Shown: in pieces, positions 1-10,782 of the stretch
How the letters are laid out: every line of letters begins with the position of its first letter
Position numbering within the stretch: the stretch's first letter is position 1
Notes under the pieces: model-generated
The model's input: the letters and a program-made list of their open reading frames with translations, nothing else
The model's database searches: none
What the model was told of the DNA's origin: nothing
Source of the DNA: Blepharisma stoltei
Taxonomy: Eukaryota; Ciliophora; Heterotrichea; Heterotrichida; Blepharismidae
Direction of reading: 5' to 3'
Assembly (NCBI GenBank): GCA_914767885.1
Contig: CAJZBQ010000046.1
Coordinates: 682,001-746,000 of the forward strand
Length of the DNA: 64,000 bases
Program-made: the position numbers and the translations under genes

Positions 1-643
1 ATGAAAAATAAAATTAGCTTTGGGCCTAATTTAATGGAAAAAGTGCTACTTAAACAGTTTCACGCTAACTTGATTAATTGTTTTAAAATTATATTTATAT
101 AGAAATAATTAAGTTTCTTAAAGTTTTATATAGAAAATTAAATATAAATTTTTTAAAACAAAAAATTAACCCCTTTAAATTGGAACAAGATTTTTGTTTC
201 AGTTTAAAGATAAGAGGAGAGGAGTTAATATTATTTTAAGCTAAAAAACCATTTCTGATATTTCATCTCAATAAATGGCTTTGCCATTGAGCAAGAATTT
301 TAATTTTACTCAAGCAATACTCATACAATAATTTTTAAAAAATAATTCTAATTAAAAATAAGAATCATATTTTGGAGAAGGCAAGCATAAATTCGACATA
401 TCTGCTGGACTACTTCATTTCTGCTAATATATTTTATTTTATAACTCAGACCCTTTTTAAAATAATAAATATTCAGAATCTATCATCTTTATTCTCTAAC
501 GAAAAAATTTATTCCACAAAATCAATCATGCAGATATCCTTTATTTCATTCATAAATAAGCTCAGCTTCCTTAATCATAGGATCAATACATCCCTAATTT
601 GTTATTTTTTAACTCAAGAAAAAATAGACTCCAAATATTAATT
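1..643. other. gene-free left edge with a MITE end
   Basis: AT-rich with no supportable gene. At about 160-236 there is a short hairpin in which a CCCCTTTAAATTGGAACAA-like motif is followed by its imperfect inverse and then GGAGTTA. This matches the right end of the TA-bounded element at 49595-49941, so the window probably opens inside or beside an element of that family. A plus-strand open stretch at 372-641 is low-complexity and AT-driven and is not called as a gene. Confidence 0.5.
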
Positions 644-2225
644 TTAATAAGGAGGATAGCCACCTTGTGGAGGATAGCCACCATATGGAGGGTAGCCTGG
701 CTGTGGAGGATAACCTTGTTGTGGAGGGTAGCCTGGTTGAGGTGGGTATCCAGGCTGTTGTGGATACCCTCCTTCGATTATATATTCCTTATTATGATGA
801 AGAAATAGAATGGCGACGTATAGAACTTGCCCGAGAATGGCGCAAAATAGCGCCATCCTCGGGCAAGTTCTATAGACAGAAACTGGACTCCGAGGCGACA
901 CCTCTTGAGGGGCGCGATGGGTGACAAAAGATGCTTGTAAGCGAAGTAGACCATCTCAACGGGGAGATGCCGAAACAGGGTGTTTTCTTCCTCCCCCGAA
1001 GGTTTCCTGTCCCTGTCAGATGGGCAAGACAGGCTTTGCATACACTTGGTCGTTCTCTATCGGGGCAAGCACAAATATTGCTATACCCAGGAGAGCTAAT
1101 CCCCTTGACAGGTTGCTCAGATCGGAATTTTCAAGATGGTAGCCTTCAATTTTCCTCATTTAAAACTCTGAAGTATATGGAGGTTGATACTTTTTAAGCC
1201 GAGATAAGACAAAGGCTAATTGGTCGCCTGCTTATTGCCAGTTTAAATAATTTAATTTAATTTATTTATGATAGAGAAATAAAAATGGTCACGTTGACGG
1301 AAAACAGACTCTGATGTGCACTCCCTATGGAGCATGTAGGATCCATCATCCTGACAGGGCCTCTATCCCTTTTAGAGGTATGTCTTCAGGCTTGAGATGC
1401 CTTGCTGAAAAAGGAAGTTTTATTTCTCGCCCAAAGGTTTTCCTGTCCTGCTGGGTGAGCTAGAGGTGTTTTACCTACCATATAGTCTTCATTATCAGGA
1501 TCGCCGGGACATTTCACAGACTATGGCTTTGCCCAAGGGAACTGATCACCTGGCCAGCTGGTTCAGGCCAGATCTCCAAAAGGGCGACCTTTTGAAGCCA
1601 GGATGGGTGACAGCTATTAGCTGGGTCCACTTATTGCTAGCATAATCGTTTTAACTAATTAACTATTATTATGATGGTGATGTCTTCCTTCTTCAATTAT
1701 AATTTCACGGGGTGGTTGTCCGTAACCTTGAGTCTCGATAATCACTTCTTGAGGGTGATGAGGATGATGGTGATGATGATGCCCTTCTTCAATTACAACT
1801 GCTTGAGGGTATCCATATGGCTGTCCTTGGGGAGGATACATTGGCTGAGCATATTGAGGCTGGAATCTTATCGAAAGTCTCACTTTTCCAACCCCGCGGC
1901 CGTGGTGAAACAATTCAACAGACTCCTCAACTTGGCCCATCTGCCTTGCATTAAGAATGATAACTTCAGCAGAGCCGATTTCTTCATCACCGACCATATG
2001 TCTTCTGTCCCAAACTTGGACTCTGATGCTTTCTTCATTATATATCTGGAATGTCAAGTGGTTTGACCAATTAGGGTACTTTCCTGCATTCTCTGCAATA
2101 GCGGTTCTTTCTTGATTGGATCCAACAGTAACAACACAATATGGGTCCATTCTTCCAAAAGCTTCGACATCTCTATATAGTTCAGCACAAACAGGATGAA
2201 CAATCAACTGACCAGGTACTGCCAT
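644..2225 (-). CDS. C2-domain protein with His-rich and PGYPPQ tail, interrupted
   Basis: The N-terminal 120 or so residues (from 2225) form a C2 domain: DPYCVVTVG strand, then NHLTFQIY, VQVWDRR and GDEEIGSAEV, ending KVRLSIRF. The tail is rich in Pro, Gln and Tyr, has runs of His, and finishes with PGYPPQ-type repeats (644-790). C2 domains usually bind phospholipid with or without calcium; this domain-plus-GYPPQ layout resembles plant SRC2-like proteins, but function here is unproven. An 866-bp insert (800-1665) sits between two copies of TTATTATGATG. Keeping one copy joins HHHHN to KEYIIEGGYP in frame, so 644-799 is the true C-terminus and the stop near 1659 is created by the insert. Its start lies only 15 bp from the end of the next gene on the same strand. 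Confidence 0.8.
800..1665 (+). mobile_element. two R1 SINE-like elements in one insert
   Basis: Flanked by an 11-bp TSD TTATTATGATG (789-799 and 1666-1676). It holds two related units: R1a (about 800-1272) and R1b (about 1273-1665), each starting AGAAATAAAATGG or close to it, followed by a GACG(T)TGACGG-like stretch. R1a is itself split by a 52-bp palindrome. The units are clearly GC-richer than surrounding DNA, have no long ORF and end in AT-rich tails. Further copies lie at 58341-58779 (+) and 60116-60540 (-). Length, tail and TSD suggest short non-LTR retroposons. R1b may be a second insertion at the same target, because its left flank (TTATGAT) repeats part of the TSD. Confidence 0.75.
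821..872. mobile_element. 52-bp near-perfect palindrome (CCCGAGG family)
   Basis: Starts TAGAACTTGCCCGAG and ends with its inverse, with a central GCGCAAAATAGCGC. TA flanks it on both sides (819-820, 873-874). Removing element plus one TA joins GGCGACG-TA-GACAG, matching the corresponding place in other R1 copies, so it inserted into R1a with TA duplication. Related arms occur at 62167-62391. Confidence 0.75.
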
Positions 2226-2239
2226 TTTAAAATTTATAT

Positions 2240-3397
2240 TTATTCTACCAGCAATGGAGACTGAGGACTTAGTAATAAATCAGAATTATCGCTGATTCCA
2301 TTAAAAGGATTTGCTTTGCAAACTGGACACCTCGGTATATCGATTGACCCTTTGAATCATTCTTCTATACATTTAGAGTGATAAATATGTTTGCAAATTA
2401 ATTTTCTGACTTCGCTCCCTTCTGAAAAGCTACATAAAAAATACTCTTCAAAGCAAATACAGCAGGTTTTGGCTTCCCAATCAACTTGAGATTGATCGAA
2501 AACTATTTTAGGCAAGTGGAGTTCTAGTAGATCATCAGGAATTATTGACGCCGATTGATTATGAATCAAAATTTCATACTGTCGAGCTCTTTCAGCGTTT
2601 ATTGTAGCCAGGTTTCGGACTCTTACTCGTCTAATGCTTGATCTAATTTTATATACACAAAAGCAGCAGCAGAAGAAGCAAAAACCTGAGATAGATGAAA
2701 TTATTATTGTTGTCACAATTCCATGTGAAGAAGATTCATCGGAATCATTCCCACTTCGGCTTCAGCTGAAAGACATTCCTGAGTAAGCTTTGTATTTATC
2801 TCCTGTGAAGTAACCGATAATAAAATAATTTCCATCTTCGATGTCAAAAGCATTTCCGTTTGACAAATTATTTAGGACAATTTCCGTTCCGGAACTCTCC
2901 CATTTATTTTTAAATAAGCCAGAATTTTGGGAAAGAGAGTAATATAATATCTTTAACGATCCAGATTGTGATTCGTGAAAAATTGAAAATGATAAAGAAA
3001 TGCTTTTCTGAGAGGATTTTTGCTTGGTAAAGTCAAGAGTTCATATGCATAGAGAGCTTGTTGGAAATGGATCGGAAATCTGGATAAAGCCATCATGGCT
3101 TGATAGTACAGTTGCTGGCCCGCAGCTGGGCTAATTTAAAAATACACTTGTGGAGGTACATTGAGGGTAGTTTCCTTGATATTTATAGCAATATGACAAA
3201 TTAGGCTCGTTATCACAGTTAAGACAAAGGTTAGAGCATGAATTTGAATCTTTGGAGCAGGTCGTTTCAGTACAACTATCACTGGATAAAAATTACGTAT
3301 ATCAATTTATCCCAAAAGCTGTACAAGCAGAGCAATTTGTTTGGCAACTTGAAGCTAAATCAAGAATAAGTAATACTAGCAAGCTTATTGGTTCCAT
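2240..3397 (-). CDS. membrane-anchored RING-H2 E3 ligase
   Basis: Starts at 3397 with a signal-peptide-like stretch (MEPISLLVLLILDLASSC), followed by a Cys-rich extracellular region with CXXC spacings. A strong transmembrane segment (TTIIISSISGFCFFCCCFC) lies near 2680-2716. The C-terminal RING-H2 has the zinc ligands CCICFEEY, C-K-H-IYHSKC and RCPVC. Two 15-nt introns (3282-3296 and 3131-3145) are needed to keep the frame. Several TGA codons read as Trp, including one right after CIEE in the RING. RING-H2 proteins of this layout (GOLIATH/RNF13-like) transfer ubiquitin at endomembranes; substrate unknown. Ends 15 bp upstream of the C2 gene start, on the same strand. Confidence 0.85.
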
Positions 3398-4372
3398 AAA
3401 ATAATTATTTATTTGTTCTAAAATAATTTATATAAAATTATAAATTAATGTAATTATTAAATTATGTCCGATTTAAATATAATTAAAGAGTCCTATAACT
3501 ATGCAAGTGCTTAAATTTTAATCTTAATACTAATTTTATACAAGTTCAAAATTTATATATTTTTACCCAGCTGCAAAAAATTATCAGTTTTGTGTTCTAA
3601 AATAATTTGCTATGAGCTCATAAGCATTGATAATCTATATTAAATGTGTGTCTTCCTTATAAGTAAAATCCTTATTATTTTTAAAAAGTCATTTACAGAG
3701 GATCTTATGAATTCGAAAATTTTTATAGATTTTTTTCTCGCAATTATAAGGATATTTATAGAGTGCTTTCTGTGTGAATTAATCATAAAAATATATGCTT
3801 TCTTCAAATAAGTTATAAATAATTAAAGTTTTTTGTTTTATAGGCTCCAATTCTCGAATAAATAACTATTTCACTACATTAAAGGGAAAAAACTCAGTAT
3901 ACGCCAAGTCATGACTAAAGCTCAAGATGATAAATATAATGGTTCATATTATTATATTTGGCAATTTTTGGCTTTATAAATCTCTATTTTCGGATTAATT
4001 ATGATATATAGCAATCATTCGGAACCTATTCTATTAGCTGTTTAATAAAGTCTTTTCTTTTGCATCAAACATAAATCCAATGAAAAAATAATTATTGAAT
4101 GCTATAAATTTTAGCATCAAAAGATAGGTGAGCTCTAGATCGAGCTACTTGTGTAACTGAGAGTATCCATTCCTCCATTATTAAAATTTGATTTTTTCTG
4201 TAATTATAAAATTAAATAAATTACAGTTAAAAGCGAAGAATTTCCTTTAAATGCCTCTCTAAAATAAATTAAAGTACTTTAAAAGATAAGAGCAATAAAT
4301 ATTAACATCTTTATATATGTTCGCGCTAATTATTATATGATTTCTTAATTAAAATTGGATGGATTAATAAAA
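3398..4372. other. AT-rich intergenic region
   Basis: Very AT-rich spacer. I see no ORF with family features, no RNA gene and no clear terminal inverted repeats. Confidence 0.5.
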
Positions 4373-4816
4373 ATGAAAAGCTATCGATGCAGCTACCGCA
4401 ATTGCAAGCAAACATATACAAATCAATATAACTTAAGAAGGCATATATCAATAAATCACCACAAAGTGCGATTTACATGCAAGACTTGCCAGAAAAAACT
4501 CTGTTCAGCTCAAGCATTAAGAGATCATGCCCATTGCCATACTGGAGAGAAGCCTTATGCCTGCAAGTTTCCTGGATGCACTAAGAGATACAGACAAGGA
4601 AGCCAATTATCTTATCACAAGAAAAAACATGCAAGACAGCTCAGTGAAAAAGTTGAAGTTTTTGCAGAATTAAAAGTAACCAATATTTAGCTAACTTTTC
4701 TGCTCAGGCATGAATCAAAAGAGATATATGAGGCACCCAAAGGTCCTTACTCAGTAAATCATGCTGTTTTACCACCACTAAGACCAAATTCAAACTTAAA
4801 AAGCCTAAAGTTCTAA
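4373..4816 (+). CDS. C2H2 zinc-finger protein
   Basis: Three classical C2H2 fingers: CSYRNCKQTYTNQYNLRRH..NHH, CKTCQKKLCSAQALRDHAHCH, and CKFPGCTKRYRQGSQLSYHKKKH. The second and third are joined by the canonical TGEKPYAC linker, which argues for DNA binding and a transcription-factor role. A 15-nt intron (4676-4690, GTAACCAATATTTAG) removes an apparent early stop; the frame then continues about 40 residues to TAA at 4814-4816. Start taken at the ATG at 4373 because the codon at 4355 is TTG. Isolated between two long AT-rich spacers. Confidence 0.85.
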
Positions 4817-6017
4817 TATAATCTAATAGAAAACATACTTTAATCATGCATATAATAATATAAATTAATATATAAAGGGTGGCCGAGCTTAACTGAAAAT
4901 AACTATCCGCTAGAAGAACTTTTAGAAAATTATTGTTTAAGTTAATTATTGAGCAATTTTCTATTAAAATTATTATTAGGAAGTTACTAATAAGAAAAAT
5001 TTTGCTCTATGAAATTTTTTATTTTTATAAAATAAATTTTAAGCGGCTATTTTAGAGTCGATTAATTTGAAGAATTTGACTTTTATTACTCAAGATTCAT
5101 AAAAGTTTCGAATATAATTTATCATATCATTTTAAGATAGCTTCAGAATGGATTACTACATATTTATATTAAAAGTTCAAGATTAAGTTTAAAAAAGGGA
5201 ATAATGCATATAGCTATATCCTCTCTCCATAATCATCCGCTTTCATTTTGATTTTTAAAAATTAAATTTATATTTGCATATATTATAATCCATTGTTTTA
5301 TGAATTTAATAGAAAGTTAAACTTAAGCTATATTTAAAATTTTAAATTTTATTTTTAGGAATCTTCTTAATAAGAGGAAGCCAGTCTAAAGCTTTCTCTA
5401 TTTGCATGGCTATCAGATAGTCCATAGCTTAAATAATCCTATAGGAGCTCAATTCATTTATAAATTTGAATTGCTAAATGTATAAAGATAGTCAGTAAAC
5501 GTTTTTCATAATTATCCAAATAATCTGGTTATTATTATTATTCCTTCTGCTTACAATGAACATATAATGATAAATAATATTGCCGCTAAATTTATTATCA
5601 TTATATGGCTATACACTACTTCAGAAGAATCACTATTCTGCAGGAGTAATTAATTAGATTCATTTTTTTTTAATTTTAGACTTCAAAGTTTAATAAAGAT
5701 AAATTCAAATTATTCTCTAATTATTTTGGCAAAGATAAGTTTATTAGAAATAACTATTACAACTCATTTCATAAGATTTTCTTGCATTTTATTTTTCTGA
5801 GTTATATATAAATTAAACAGTTAAAGAGTTTGGAAAATATTTTTGAAGGCATTTTATAAAAGGCATATTGTCCTGCAGTGTTTAATTTGGAAATCAGATA
5901 TATTTTTTTAAAATGTTTTATTTAATTCATTTAATTTTACTCAAATTTTTCTTATATTTAGAAAATATAATACATTGGAAGAATTTTTTGAACTTCAAAT
6001 TTCTTTAAAGATTTGTT

Positions 6018-6235
6018 CAACGATAAATTAATTATAGAGTTATTTTTACAATTATGATAGTGAAAAACTAAGTCAGTTAAGCCTTAGTATATCATATACA
6101 TTTATATTCCACTGCTGACAAAAAGATGTCCTAGCTGAAGAAAAAAGGATCATAAAGGGTGATCGAAAAATTTATTCCAGCATAGATAGTGGAAGAGTTG
6201 AAGATTTAACCCCTCCATTATTTGTCGACTGATAA
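6018..6235 (+). CDS. possible 3' exon of an unrecognised gene
   Basis: Open frame with TGA as Trp ending at TAA 6233-6235. The last 35 residues look like real protein (KDVLAEEKRIIKGDRKIYSS, then an acidic and Pro stretch to FVDW). The frame is closed upstream by TAG without an obvious 15-nt intron, so the 5' part is missing, IES-interrupted or absent. No family recognised. Confidence 0.3.
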
Positions 6236-6492
6236 TTAGAATTTAAATTCAAATTCATACTTAAGATTCAGCTGAAATGATCATTTAAGCATCGAGAGCC
6301 TTTCAGAATATCACTTAAGACACTCGCTGATTTTATTATTTTCATTTCCTTGTAAATAATTTTCATGCATTATGAATATTGTTTTGAAGAATTATTAATG
6401 AAATTATTTTTCAACTTAAACAAAGAGTCTTAATACTTAAATAATATTTGAAACTAAATTTTAGATTTACAAAGCAATCTTGCTTGCTGATT

Positions 6493-6706
6493 TTAGCGAA
6501 GAGTGAAAAAAGGAGAATCCATTTCAGAGTGCGGAGATTCAAATGTAGATGATGTATTTGGAGTTGAAGGATATAAGTTTTCTTTTTCATAATCTACAGA
6601 CTTCAGCTTCACTATTGGTGAAAAACCTTGAGGCAGAGGGGATAGAGGCATTCTACGAGAGTTCATCGCCTTCCCGGAAGAAATGGACTTGGGTAGTTCA
6701 TCTTCG
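6493..6706 (-). CDS. possible 3' exon of a Ser/Pro-rich protein
   Basis: Minus-strand frame from about 6706 to TAA at 6493-6495. Composition is rich in Ser, Pro and Thr with acidic residues (MPLSPLPQGFSPIVKLKSVD, ending DSPFFTLR), like a disordered phosphoprotein tail. The frame closes upstream at a TAA, probably at an IES. Convergent with the fragment ending at 6235. No family recognised. Confidence 0.3.
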
Positions 6707-7150
6707 GTTTAAAATGGTTGATTTAAATATTAACAATTTATTTTAATTTGAAAAATATTGTGATTAAGTGCATGATACTCAAGAAATTTTGATAAACAGT
6801 CTAAGTACAATTTGATAGTTGAGCTGACTCATGCTATAGTAGTAGTCCACAGAGGAGTATTCGGAAGTCTTATCTATTAAAGATGATTTCTTGAAACGTT
6901 TACAAATTTAGTTCATGATAACATTCTATTTATACTAGATTCATGGAATAATAAATCCAAAAATAAGCTGAGATTTTTCTGCATTTAAATGCATATTTTA
7001 TTTGATTGCTTTTTAGGTTCAAAATATAGTTAATTCTTTTTATTTAATTCTCTTTTCTTAAGACTTATTATCCATATGCAGGGGATTTTCTATTAATTGT
7101 GCTAACTAAGTTGTAATGGTATTTCTTTTGAAATGGATTAGAATCCATAA

Positions 7151-7579
7151 ATGGCAGGCAAAAAAGGTGAGGCCAAGAAGACTGCTAAAGCAGTTCGCAA
7201 AGGAGGAAAAGAGCAGAAGCACAAAAGAGTGACCAGCGTGAGGTTCAGAAGACCAGACACCAAAATAGTAGCAAGAACTCCTAAGTACGCTCGCAAGAGT
7301 CTTCCAGGCAAAACCAGACTTGACAAGTTTTCCACCATCACTATGCCTCTCGCCACTGAAAAGGCCTTAAAGACAATTGAAGATCATAACACTTTGGTTT
7401 TCCTCGCTCACCCAATGGCTAACAAAAAACAAATCAAGGACGCTGCTGAGAAGCTTTATAACATCAAAGTTGCAAAAGTCAACACCTTAATCAGGCCAGA
7501 TGGAAAGAAGAAAGCTTTCATAAAAGTATCACCTGAATATGAAGGACTTGATATCGCAAACAAGATAGGCATCATCTAA
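7151..7579 (+). CDS. RPL23A: 60S ribosomal protein uL23 (RPL23A)
   Basis: Full-length 142-residue protein: a Lys/Ala-rich N-terminal extension typical of eukaryotic uL23, then [11 protein letters not shown] and the core ending in [17 protein letters not shown] and [13 protein letters not shown]. uL23 lies at the exit of the large-subunit peptide tunnel and helps dock SRP and chaperones. No intron and no insert. Codon use is richer in G/C-ending codons than its neighbours, as expected of a highly expressed gene. It ends in TAA at the universal C-terminal IGII, which supports TAA as a true stop. Confidence 0.97.
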   Translation: MAGKKGEAKKTAKAVRKGGKEQKHKRVTSVRFRRPDTKIVARTPKYARKSLPGKTRLDKFSTITMPLATEKALKTIEDHNTLVFLAHPMANKKQIKDAAEKLYNIKVAKVNTLIRPDGKKKAFIKVSPEYEGLDIANKIGII

Positions 7580-7782
7580 TTTATAAAGATCTTTTGCCCT
7601 TTATTTAGTGTTTAAATAATTTTCATATAAGGCTCAGGCAAGGTTTTAACTATTTTTATATTCAATTTTATAATGATTGTTATGCTATTTATAGAAAATT
7701 AATGTTTTCATTTAAATTTTGCAAAAAATTCGAAAAAGCATACCTTTTTCATTCAATTTCATTTATCTCGTTATATTTTAAA

Positions 7783-9436
7783 ATGAGTAAATTTGAGAAA
7801 AGCTTAGAAACAGAGACAATGGATCTTCATAGAGCGTGCAGGATGGGTGATTTAAATTCTATCAAATCTGCATATGAAGCACAGCCTGATAAAATTGATG
7901 AAAGAGACGCAGGAGTAATTTTAAATTAGCTTGGATGGGCTCCCTTATACCGAACTGTGATATGTGGGCATTTTGAAGCATCTAAATATTTATTATTGAA
8001 AGGAGCTAACCCTAATATTCCAAATAATTTAGGTGAAACTCCTTTACATCAAGCAGCCGACAATTCTCAGTATCAAATGGCTGAATTATTATTCTGTTTT
8101 ATGCCGAATATTAATTAATCAAAAATACTTGTTATATTGTAGACATCATACAATTAATAATAATTTCTTATGGAGCTGACACAAATTATCAGCAAAATGA
8201 CGGTGACAGCCCTCTTCATCATGCTTCTTTTCGAGGGGATATAAAAATGATCAAACTTTTACTAGAACATAGCGCAAATCCCAATTTGGCGAATTATATG
8301 GTATTTCATAAGTAGTTTGGAAGGACACCTTTGCATTATGCAGTTGACTGTGGACATACGGAATGCGTAAAACTTATGATCACTGATGGAGCAGACCCAG
8401 AAATTCGAGACAAGCAAGGCAAAAGTTCGTTTGACTTAACAAAAAATGAAAAAATGATAGAAATTTTGTCAGGGAAATTTGAAAAAGATATAGTTGAAGA
8501 AGAACAAAGCGCTGAAATGAGCAGCGTTTTTCTTAGTCCAAGTGTAGCTGGGACGTTAAGCCCTATAAGTGACGTTATTTCATATGATTTTTCTGAGCTA
8601 GGAGACCATGAACGAATGCTTTTTGCGAATCCTCAAGGGTTTGATACTTTTGGGAAAGAGAAGTTTCAAGAAGTCATGAGGGTTTCTAATCGGGATACTA
8701 CAGGCCAGAGCAGCATAAAAAGCACCCAAATAAATGGCGAATATGAGCTAAAACCAATTTTTGATTGACTTGATAAGCTTGGTCTATCAGAATTCTATGA
8801 AGTCATGGTAGATGCTGGATATGATGATGTCCAGTCTATGTCTGCACAAATGCTTACACCAATGCCAATTACAGAGCAGCATCTTGCATCAATCGGAATT
8901 TCAAAAGCTGGGCATAGGAAAAGAATTATCATGAAACTAGAAGAAGAAGCAGGGTTGATACAAAAACGGGCAGTTAAAAAAAATTCAAGTTCCGCATGAA
9001 ATGGAAAGCAAGATTTTCTAAAGTGCTGTGTAGCCCCTAGCAACGCAACAGCTGGGCTATTTATGCAGCCAACGCTGAGAGAATGGCTTGAAGATTTAGG
9101 CCTTGAAAACCTTTATCAGCAATTTATTGATGCTGGGTATGATGAATATGAAAATTTATACTGTTTTCCTTTAGATTGCAATTTGATTTTATTAATTTAT
9201 ATATGGAATAATTCAAGGTAGATTTAATAGTATTGTCAATGTTTACAAAACATCCAATCACACATGATGTTCTTGAAAAAGAAGTAAAAATCAAAAAGGC
9301 AGAGTTTCGGAATAGAATTTTGAAAAGGCTTGAACAAGATTCAAAGCACTATTCTACAAGAAGCCATTCAATGTCTCCACAAATTTCTTTTGATGAGTCC
9401 AAAAATGTAGCCTGTGAAATGTGTGTAGTAATGTAG
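7783..9436 (+). CDS. ankyrin-repeat plus double-SAM protein with CVVM C-terminus
   Basis: Starts at ATG 7783. Ankyrin repeats (GWAPLYRTVICGHFEASKYL, ETPLHQAAD, SPLHHASFRGDIKMIKLLL, TPLHYAVDCGH) are followed by a Ser-rich linker and two SAM domains (FDWLDKLGLSEFYEVMVDAG and REWLEDLGLENLYQQFIDAG). The Trp of the first SAM domain is TGA, as is another after NSSSA. Two 15-nt introns (7915-7929, 8301-8315) and two short TA-bounded IESs (8090-8160, 9157-9230) must be removed; both IESs are in frame after removal. The last four residues, CVVM, fit a CaaX box of the type usually farnesylated, suggesting membrane tethering of a protein-interaction scaffold (inference). Confidence 0.87.
8090..8160. other. 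short TA-bounded IES (about 71 bp)
   Basis: Interrupts an ankyrin repeat. TA at 8090-8091 and 8161-8162; removal gives GCT GAA TTA TTA ATT TCT TAT GGA, the expected repeat sequence. Neighbouring TAs make the boundary ambiguous by a few bases. Confidence 0.75.
9157..9230. other. short TA-bounded IES (about 74 bp)
   Basis: Interrupts the second SAM domain. TA at 9157-9158 and 9231-9232; removal joins GAA AAT TTA to TTG TCA ATG in frame. Weak inverted ends (TACTGTT and TACTATT). Confidence 0.8.
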
Positions 9437-9546
9437 TTATTATTATATCGAGTTTGGCTGAGAAATTCTGTAGAAATATAAAGTAAGAATCCTATTTTTA
9501 AATAAAATTAATTTAGTTTACTATAAATTTCAGAGTAGCTTAATAA

Positions 9547-10050
<504 letters not shown>

Positions 10051-10092
10051 AATTCACTTCTTTATCTTACATTAGAACCTGTAAAAATTTAT

Positions 10093-10260
10093 AGGGTTTT
10101 CCCTATATATAACCCGATAAGGACTGTGGGTTATCCGTGGAATCCCCCTATTGGTCAAACCAACTCAGTGCGTTAGCTTGACCAATTTACTGGTTGTTTC
10201 AACAGCAGAAGGATTCCACGGAGAACCACGGCCCTTATCGGGCTATATAGGGAAAACACC
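10093..10260. mobile_element. inverted-repeat MITE of about 168 bp
   Basis: Arms of about 45 bp: GGGTTTTCCCTATATATAAC on the left and, inverted, GTTTTCCCTATATAGCCCGA on the right, both followed by TAAGG and CCGTGGAATCC-like sequence. The tail of the gene on the minus strand reads into it. No clear TSD. Confidence 0.65.
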
Positions 10261-10577
10261 TTTAATCGTATTGGTGTTGGCAATTTCTTTTCTTCAGCCA
10301 GTCGTTTATATTCAGGGCTTTCGATAAGTTCTTTTAATTTAGATTCGGTATATTGTCTGCCTTGCTCTTCATATTGGTGACTAGGAATAGGATTGGCTAC
10401 ACGAATTTTTGGTTTATTTTCTTTGACTCTGGTAATGATAAGGATGATAATCATGACAAAGCTTGGGACGAGAAGTGTTGAAATTGGGTTGTTGTAGAAT
10501 AGAGGGAATTTGGAATGCTGGCTTGAGAGAAGTCCTATAATTGAGACTGTAAGAAGGATTGCAGGGAGCTTTACCAT
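10173..10577 (-). CDS. small membrane protein, unrecognised
   Basis: 134 codons from ATG 10577. Begins with a hydrophobic segment (LPAILLTVSIIGLLSS) and has a second one (LLVPSFVMIIILIITRV), then a charged cytosolic-type region (QYTESKLKELIESPEYKRLA). The last 30 or so residues (after PTPIRLK) lie within the inverted-repeat MITE, so the natural C-terminus is probably PIRLK plus a few residues from beyond the element, in somatic DNA. No family recognised. Convergent with the ubiquitin fusion gene. Confidence 0.55.
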   Translation of the reverse strand: MVKLPAILLTVSIIGLLSSQHSKFPLFYNNPISTLLVPSFVMIIILIITRVKENKPKIRVANPIPSHQYEEQGRQYTESKLKELIESPEYKRLAEEKKLPTPIRLKVFSLYSPIRAVVLRGILLLLKQPVNWSS

Positions 10578-10782
10578 AATAAATATAGGCGGGAATTTGA
10601 CGCTATTATTTATTGATATAAACGAATACTATTTTAAATATACTTACTGAATTTAATTTTCAATGAATTTTTAAATGATTTTTTTTATGTTTTCTATTCT
10701 TTTCTGCATCAAAATAATTTGTCTTCTATAATTATTTTGAATTTTGCCTTTTTTTCTCCTCAATATATAAATTCAGATTAAA

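Larger units (their letters stand above)
4817..7150. other. long AT-rich spacer with remnants or exons of unrecognised genes
   Basis: Mostly AT-rich without recognisable genes. Two pieces with protein-like composition are listed separately (6018-6235 plus, 6493-6706 minus). A further minus-strand piece near 6790-6905 (…SSLIDKTSEYSSVDYYY…) may belong to the latter gene, broken by an undefined IES. Confidence 0.4.

Noticed and set aside
644..790. Tandem DNA repeat
   Set aside because: The periodicity comes from PGYPPQ codons of a real protein tail that joins the C2 gene in frame.
667..924. Plus-strand frame opposite the GYPPQ tail
   Set aside because: Antisense shadow of the minus-strand gene and of the R1 insert.
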